Origin: B1-G15 sp964346135
GTDB lineage: Archaea; Thermoproteota; Bathyarchaeia; Bathyarchaeales; Bathyarchaeaceae
Length of the DNA stretch: 37,819 bases
Assembly (NCBI GenBank): GCA_964346135.1
Contig: CAYFTS010000056.1
Location: 1-37,819 of the forward strand
Direction of reading: 5' to 3'
In this document: positions 33,208 through 37,819 of the stretch, in pieces
Position numbering within the stretch: position 1 is the first letter of the stretch
How the letters are laid out: each line of letters begins with the position of its first letter
Made by a program: the position numbers and the translations under genes
The notes under the pieces: generated by a model
Seen by the model: only the letters and a program-made list of their open reading frames with translations
Told to the model about the DNA's origin: nothing
Databases searched by the model: none

Positions 33208-33537
33208 TCATTCGCTCTCTTTGTCTTCGTCTTTTGGCTCTGGTTCATTCTTTGGGGGTGCTTCTCGCTTCTGGTTCGGTTTCTTGTTGGGGAAAGCAGG
33301 TACTGTGTACGCATCAACGACGCCTGGAATCTGATTTAACTTTTTATGTATGAAGTCTAAGGCTTGATTCGAGTTGTCGGCGTCAAACCACATGGCTACG
33401 TCCCAAGTTCCGAAAACGTTCATGACATACTGCAGGTCTACTCCGGGGCTAGGCTTTTGGGGAAGACCTCTTAGATTGCTTATTGTATCGATTACTTTCG
33501 TTGGACTCAGTTTCAGTAGAACCAAATATTGTGTCAC
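33208..33537 (-). CDS. Lrp/AsnC ligand-domain (RAM-type) protein without HTH
   Basis: 109 residues from the GTG at 33537, which has GGAGGTG seven bases upstream; the open frame runs 22 codons further but lacks a site. VTQYLVLLKLSPTKVIDTIS...VDLQYVMNVFGTWDVAMWFDADNSNQALDFI matches the AsnC ligand-binding fold, a ferredoxin-like dimer that binds amino acids. No helix-turn-helix is present. The last 28 residues are a Lys/Glu/Pro tail (PPKNEPEPKDEDKESE). It might sense a ligand or modulate a separate regulator. Confidence 0.75.
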   Translation of the reverse strand: MTQYLVLLKLSPTKVIDTISNLRGLPQKPSPGVDLQYVMNVFGTWDVAMWFDADNSNQALDFIHKKLNQIPGVVDAYTVPAFPNKKPNQKREAPPKNEPEPKDEDKESE

Positions 33538-33691
33538 ACCAATACACCTCCGATTCTGTTTCCGATTCTTACTAGTGTTAAAGCTTCTAGCATTGAAAAT
33601 CATTTAACTCTTGTGAACTGCAAATAATGATTAATAAAGTACATTTACGTTTCATTCAAAAACTAAAACCAGTCAGTAAATCAACAATAAC

Positions 33692-34144
33692 TTATGCTAA
33701 ATAGACTCCTGCAGCAACAACCAAATAGAGACCAAAACCCATTGCTTGACGCATCATGTCTGAAGCAGGCCAAAACCAACTCGTAGCACCACTAAAATGA
33801 TATCCAGCCAAAAACCATGCAAGACTTACCTCAACTGGAAGGTTCACTATTTTTGACAGTTGCTGAGGCAAACTTATGAAATGCGAATTAAAACATAAGA
33901 TCAGGTAGATTGGAAGATTAATCAAAAAGTCAAATATTGTTAGTCCCAGTGGAACGCCGTAGTTTTCCATGAACATCCGTACATATGGATTAGCTTCGTT
34001 CGCTGGTGTTGTGCAAAATATGAGGGTTGCAAAGTAATCGAATAAAATGAAAGTGAACAGCAAACAAGTTCTTTTCAACCAAATATTATTTTTTGGAATT
34101 AAATATTTTCCAAAAAATTGAACGTTGCTCCACTTGTTCTCCAT
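33692..34144 (-). CDS. Four-helix membrane protein, DUF5658-like
   Basis: 150 residues with about four hydrophobic spans. FDYFATLIFCTTPANEANPY resembles the D-x-x-x-T...E-x-N-P signature of DUF5658-type proteins, and a TSWFW motif occurs near 121-125. Function unknown. Divergent from the LonB gene with a gap of 208 bases. Confidence 0.6.
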   Translation of the reverse strand: MENKWSNVQFFGKYLIPKNNIWLKRTCLLFTFILFDYFATLIFCTTPANEANPYVRMFMENYGVPLGLTIFDFLINLPIYLILCFNSHFISLPQQLSKIVNLPVEVSLAWFLAGYHFSGATSWFWPASDMMRQAMGFGLYLVVAAGVYLA

Positions 34145-34313
34145 CTTAATTCTCTTCTACTCCCTTTTGTTTGCACTTTTTCTTCATAAAATATATGGAA
34201 TTTCAGCAAATTAAACCTATTTCATTGTTTTATGTAAATAGCCATCATCCATTAAATCGATTTCGCTTTAACGTTGCAATCCATTTTTGCTATGTTCTTT
34301 TTTTCGAAATAAG

Positions 34314-34323
34314 GTTTAATTTA
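34314..34323 (+). promoter_or_regulatory. TATA-like box for the LonB gene
   Basis: GTTTAATTTA, 30-39 bases before the ATG at 34353, which gives a short or absent leader. Confidence 0.45.
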
Positions 34324-34352
34324 TCTAAAGTCTTGTTTCATCATAGAAGACC

Positions 34353-36584
34353 ATGTCACCACCTGAAAACACCAGCGAAGCTAGTGCAAAAGCAACATTA
34401 GATTATTTCAGCGAGGAAGAAGAAATCATCCGCGGCAAGAAATGGAACTGGAAGACATTCAAATCTACAAAAGATTATCCAGTTTCCACCAACCTACTCG
34501 AGTGGGTTATCGGACAAGAACGAGCGTTAAATGAATGTTATCTCTGCCTTAAAGAATGGGTTCATAAGCTCAAGTATCTTGAAAAGGAGGAATGGTGTGA
34601 CACTTGGAAAAACCCGAAGAAGGAGAAGCCGGAAGTAACAAAAATGATTTCTCCTGGACCATACCTTCTGTTGCTTGGAGACCCTGGGACAGGCAAATCC
34701 TTGATTGGGAGGGCGCTTGCAGCCCATCTAACTGAACTGTACAAACTACACAAGATTCAACTTCAAGATGTTGTCTGTTGGTCAAACAAGTTGATTCCAA
34801 GTGAACCTAAAATTTCATGTCATCCTGCTGGTGATGGAAAAAAGATTATTTTGAAAGAGAAATTGAAGGAAGCCAAGAAACTATTTCTTCAAAGAGCTGG
34901 AATCAAATTTCTAACTTACCTAATGATAGCGGTAGCCGCAATTTTCCTGTTTGCGGGTTTCTACTACTTGTGGCAACAGAAACTTATCTGGGACGCGAAC
35001 GCAACAATTGATACTCCCTTCTACTACGGCCCAGTACAAGCAAGATACAATGGTGATTTTCTGAAATTCATATTGGATGCTTTCGTTAATATCGGAAGCA
35101 CAACATTCCTTCCAGCTGGAATGATGCTGATGTTGCTGTTGCTCGTAGTCATTATTGGACGCTTTGGAATTTTAGGTGGTTCTAAGGGAATAAGTGGAGC
35201 TAAAGCAACTAATGTGCCAAAGCTTATAGTTGACAATTCAAGAAAGGTTGCTCCGTTCATAGATGCTACTGGTCATGGGTCTGCTCAGTTGTTTGGAAGC
35301 ATTGCTTGGGATCCATTGCAGACTGGTGGTCTAGGAACGCCAGAGCACCAAAGAGTGACCACAGGAGATGTTCACAGGGCTCATCTTGGCATTATTTACA
35401 TCGACGAAATTAAGAACTTGAAGCCAAATGAGGCAGTTACGTTGCTGACTGTCCTAGAAGACGGTCAATTGCCCATAACGTTAAGAAGCAGGTGGAGTGA
35501 CGCTGGTGGAACCGCGGCAATGGCTGTAGCAACCGAACCTGTCCCATGCATGTGTTTTTTGGTCGGCGCTGGAAACTTCGACAGCATAGGACAAATTCAC
35601 CCTGCACTTATGGACAGAATTTATGGCTATGGCAAAGTTGTCCGAATGAACAATGATATGCCTAACACTGTTGAAAACCGTCGCAAATATGTTCAGTTTA
35701 TTGCCCAAGAAGTTTCTCGGTTCCACTTAATTCCTTTCAGCAGAGAAGCCTGCGAAGAAATCATTGATGAAGGACGTAGGCGAAGCAACAAAAAAGACGC
35801 ATTAAGCACAAAGTTTCGACCAATGATAGCCACAGTGAAAACTGCTGCTACCTTAGCAATGGACGAGAACTCGCAAGTGGTCAAAAGAAAGCATGTTAAA
35901 GAAGCAATAGATAAACATTGTAAAACCATTCAAAAGCAAATTCTTGAACATCAAATGAACGAAAGGGGAAAACTGCTTGAAATAAGGCCTGAAGGAGCGA
36001 AGCTCGGCCAAATTTATGGAATCGCTGTTGTCGCCGATCCCTACAGTGGAGAAATGACTGGTAACGTCTTAACTGTTAAAGGCTTATTGGAAAAACGCAG
36101 TAAACAACAAAAGAATCCTTTAGGAGAATACTACAAAGTCACTGGAATAGCAAAAGGAGAAAAAGAAAAATTCATTACAGACAGTGTTGCAAAAGTCAGA
36201 AGTGTCATGTTACAGAGGTATGGCGTTGACATTGCCTATGACTATTTCTCGCACATAGATTTCGCTCAAGCCTATGGCGTTGATGGACCCAGCGCTGGAG
36301 TTACAATGACTATTCTTCTTTGCTCATTAATAGAAGGAAAGCCTATTCGACAAGACGTTGCCGTAACCGGAGAAATCAACATTGGCGTGGATAATGTGAT
36401 ACAGGTAACGGCAGTTGGTGGGCTCCACGAGAAGATTAAGGCGGCAGAAACGTGGGGGTTCAAGAAAGTGATTATTCCAGCTAAGAATTATAAGCATTCA
36501 ATAGATCCCGCAGACTATAATGTGGAAGTTATTGGCGGCGAAACATTGGATGATTATCTGAAAGAATGTTTGGTTAGCTCCTGA
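34353..36584 (+). CDS. Membrane-anchored archaeal Lon protease (LonB)
   Basis: 743 residues; ATP-dependent quality-control protease. Walker A GDPGTGKS (109-116), Walker B IIYIDE (347-352). The hallmark LonB membrane insert lies between them, with helices at about 186-206 and 252-273. The protease domain has the catalytic serine in DGPSAGVTM (Ser647) and lysine in GGLHEKIKAAE (Lys694). The Ser-Lys spacing is 47, four more than in E. coli Lon, because of a small insert in the GEINIGVDNVIQVTAVGG loop. N-terminal domain of bacterial Lon is absent, as expected. No signal of regulation other than its own promoter. Confidence 0.95.
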   Translation: MSPPENTSEASAKATLDYFSEEEEIIRGKKWNWKTFKSTKDYPVSTNLLEWVIGQERALNECYLCLKEWVHKLKYLEKEEWCDTWKNPKKEKPEVTKMISPGPYLLLLGDPGTGKSLIGRALAAHLTELYKLHKIQLQDVVCWSNKLIPSEPKISCHPAGDGKKIILKEKLKEAKKLFLQRAGIKFLTYLMIAVAAIFLFAGFYYLWQQKLIWDANATIDTPFYYGPVQARYNGDFLKFILDAFVNIGSTTFLPAGMMLMLLLLVVIIGRFGILGGSKGISGAKATNVPKLIVDNSRKVAPFIDATGHGSAQLFGSIAWDPLQTGGLGTPEHQRVTTGDVHRAHLGIIYIDEIKNLKPNEAVTLLTVLEDGQLPITLRSRWSDAGGTAAMAVATEPVPCMCFLVGAGNFDSIGQIHPALMDRIYGYGKVVRMNNDMPNTVENRRKYVQFIAQEVSRFHLIPFSREACEEIIDEGRRRSNKKDALSTKFRPMIATVKTAATLAMDENSQVVKRKHVKEAIDKHCKTIQKQILEHQMNERGKLLEIRPEGAKLGQIYGIAVVADPYSGEMTGNVLTVKGLLEKRSKQQKNPLGEYYKVTGIAKGEKEKFITDSVAKVRSVMLQRYGVDIAYDYFSHIDFAQAYGVDGPSAGVTMTILLCSLIEGKPIRQDVAVTGEINIGVDNVIQVTAVGGLHEKIKAAETWGFKKVIIPAKNYKHSIDPADYNVEVIGGETLDDYLKECLVSS

Positions 36585-36661
36585 TTAAAATTCAAAACTC
36601 TTTTGAGCAGAGTTCTGGTAAGGCAGATCACTTATTTCTAATACATATTTTGGCTTCAGAA

Positions 36662-36672
36662 GTATAAAATAT
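36662..36672 (+). promoter_or_regulatory. TATA-like box for the TrmB-type regulator
   Basis: GTATAAAATAT. Transcription would start near 36692, leaving a leader of about 45 bases before the GTG at 36739. Confidence 0.5.
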
Positions 36673-36738
36673 AAGATTAAAACAATGAGCATCCAAATCT
36701 GGGGTCGATTCGAATTCAGAAACTGAGGCTGATATCCG

Positions 36739-37674
36739 GTGGAAACAACAACCGAAAAACCTGAACGACTAGTTAACTTGTACGAGGATAATGCACGGGT
36801 ATGGAAACTTCTTAGGAAGGATAAGGAGCCCCTTAAGTCGCTTCAGGTCATTGAGGATATGCTTCTTGGTTTTGGGCTTTCAAACAATGAGATACGGGTT
36901 TACATTCATCTTGCAAGGACTGGAGTGCGTAAAGCGCGTGAAATTTCGGATGCTCTTTCTCTTCATAGAACTGAAACTTATAGAATCTTGCGTGATTTGG
37001 AAAAGAGAGGGCTTGTATCTTCCATTTTAGAAAAACCTTTGAAATTTATGGCTACGCCATTTGAAGAAACAATTGATATTCTCATAAAAGCGAAAAAACA
37101 AACGATAAAACTTCTTGAAAGACAGAAAGAAAATCTCGTCAACATTTGGTTTTCTATTCCTCAACAAAAGACGGAGCCTCAAAGTAAGGAGGTTTTTCAG
37201 ATACTGGAAGGGGAAGAACAGATCAATTTGAAAGCTGATGAACTTCTTGAGAATTCCAAAAAAGAAATTTACTTGCTTGCACCTGATTTAGACCTCTTAC
37301 GCCTTTATCATTCAGGCTTCACAGATAAACTGGAAAAATTCTCGGGGAAACGCTTTCAAGTTCAACTGTTAACCAATTATTCGGCAAAAAGTCGCTTTAT
37401 TGTTGATAAAATGAAATTAACTGATGTAAAGTACTTGTCCTCGAATGTTAAGGAGCTTCCAAGCTTCATAATATCTGATCAAGGGCAAATTCTGTTTTCA
37501 ATAAAAAATGATAACGATTTACAGGATGTTGGAGTGAGAAGAAAAAAGGGAAGAATATCTTCTCTATGGACAAATTACGAAGCCTTTGTCAAAGCTCTAA
37601 AAATGCTTTTCTTTGAGTTGTGGAACACTGGAACATCATCTTCGCTTAGTACTGGTTTATCTGGAAAACAGTGA
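36739..37674 (+). CDS. TrmB-family transcriptional regulator
   Basis: 311 residues. Winged helix near 40-110: MLLGFGLSNNEIRVYIHLAR, VRKAREISDALSLHRTETYR, ILRDLEKRGLVSS. Then an FMATPFEETIDILI linker and coiled coil, and a C-terminal PLD-like TrmB middle domain (KKEIYLLAPDLDLL). TrmB proteins commonly regulate sugar transport or metabolism, but no such operon adjoins this gene. Starts with GTG; only a weak GAGG lies upstream. Confidence 0.82.
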   Translation: METTTEKPERLVNLYEDNARVWKLLRKDKEPLKSLQVIEDMLLGFGLSNNEIRVYIHLARTGVRKAREISDALSLHRTETYRILRDLEKRGLVSSILEKPLKFMATPFEETIDILIKAKKQTIKLLERQKENLVNIWFSIPQQKTEPQSKEVFQILEGEEQINLKADELLENSKKEIYLLAPDLDLLRLYHSGFTDKLEKFSGKRFQVQLLTNYSAKSRFIVDKMKLTDVKYLSSNVKELPSFIISDQGQILFSIKNDNDLQDVGVRRKKGRISSLWTNYEAFVKALKMLFFELWNTGTSSSLSTGLSGKQ

Positions 37675-37781
37675 TGGAGAAGCCAACTGTTTACTTTTGC
37701 AACGCTCTGAATGTGTAGCATCAAGATACACACAAACGGTTTATCCTTACCATAAAGTAAACTTTTGTGGTGAAAACAAAA

Positions 37782-37819
37782 ATGAAGGGATTTCTAAAGA
37801 GTAAAAGAGGATTAAGCAC
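37782..37819 (+). CDS. Start of a pilin-like or class-III-signal gene (3' end outside window)
   Basis: Only the first 12 codons are visible (MKGFLKSKRGLS). The basic KSKRGLS is typical of archaeal pilin or archaellin-like N-termini, usually followed by a long hydrophobic helix. A GGTGA motif lies 8 bases upstream; a GTG at 37770 is an alternative. The hydrophobic segment is beyond the window. Confidence 0.45.
   Translation, partial: MKGFLKSKRGLS

Noticed and set aside
32960..33211. 83-codon minus-strand frame upstream of the helical protein gene
   Set aside because: Low-complexity, mixed composition without a ribosome site; gap looks non-coding.

Overview
The window looks archaeal. Genes are preceded by AT-rich TATA-like boxes and many by GGTG/GGAGG ribosome binding sites. 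It carries an archaeal-type phosphoglycerate mutase (ApgM), a membrane-anchored LonB protease, a TrmB-type regulator, pilin-like proteins and archaeal-style cohesin and dockerin proteins. The gene mix fits an uncultured Thermoproteota lineage such as Bathyarchaeia; that placement is inference.

Region 1 (1-12953) is the most unusual. On the minus strand, a dockerin-bearing, apparently circularly permuted peptide-binding protein, a cohesin protein, a dockerin-bearing beta-propeller protein and a cohesin-PKD protein (cut by the window edge) follow one another. They are divergent from a plus-strand peptide ABC transporter (two permeases, two ATPases) and two membrane genes. Surface proteins able to plug into one another by cohesin-dockerin contacts are thus linked to a peptide importer.

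Region 2 (12954-19165) is mostly metabolic: an unlisted, broken YcaQ-family gene, a ferritin-like protein, apgM, a saccharopine-dehydrogenase-like protein, an ABM-type barrel protein, a 59-residue AbrB-like protein and an MttB-family methyltransferase without pyrrolysine.

Region 3 (19162-27270) is cell-surface: a pilin-like / zinc-ribbon / CBS operon, a large anchored glycoprotein-like protein, a GT4 glycosyltransferase, and a pentaheme cytochrome c that ends in CARDB and dockerin domains.

Region 4 (27271-37819) holds a SecB-like protein, a MoxR ATPase with its VWA partner, three unknown proteins, an Lrp/AsnC ligand-domain protein, a DUF5658-like membrane protein, LonB, a TrmB regulator and the first codons of another pilin-like gene. 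No tRNA, rRNA, CRISPR array or transposase was found by reading.

The main result is two cohesin and three dockerin proteins in one 27-kb stretch, with dockerins on cargo not typical of cellulosomes: a solute-binding protein and a multiheme cytochrome.
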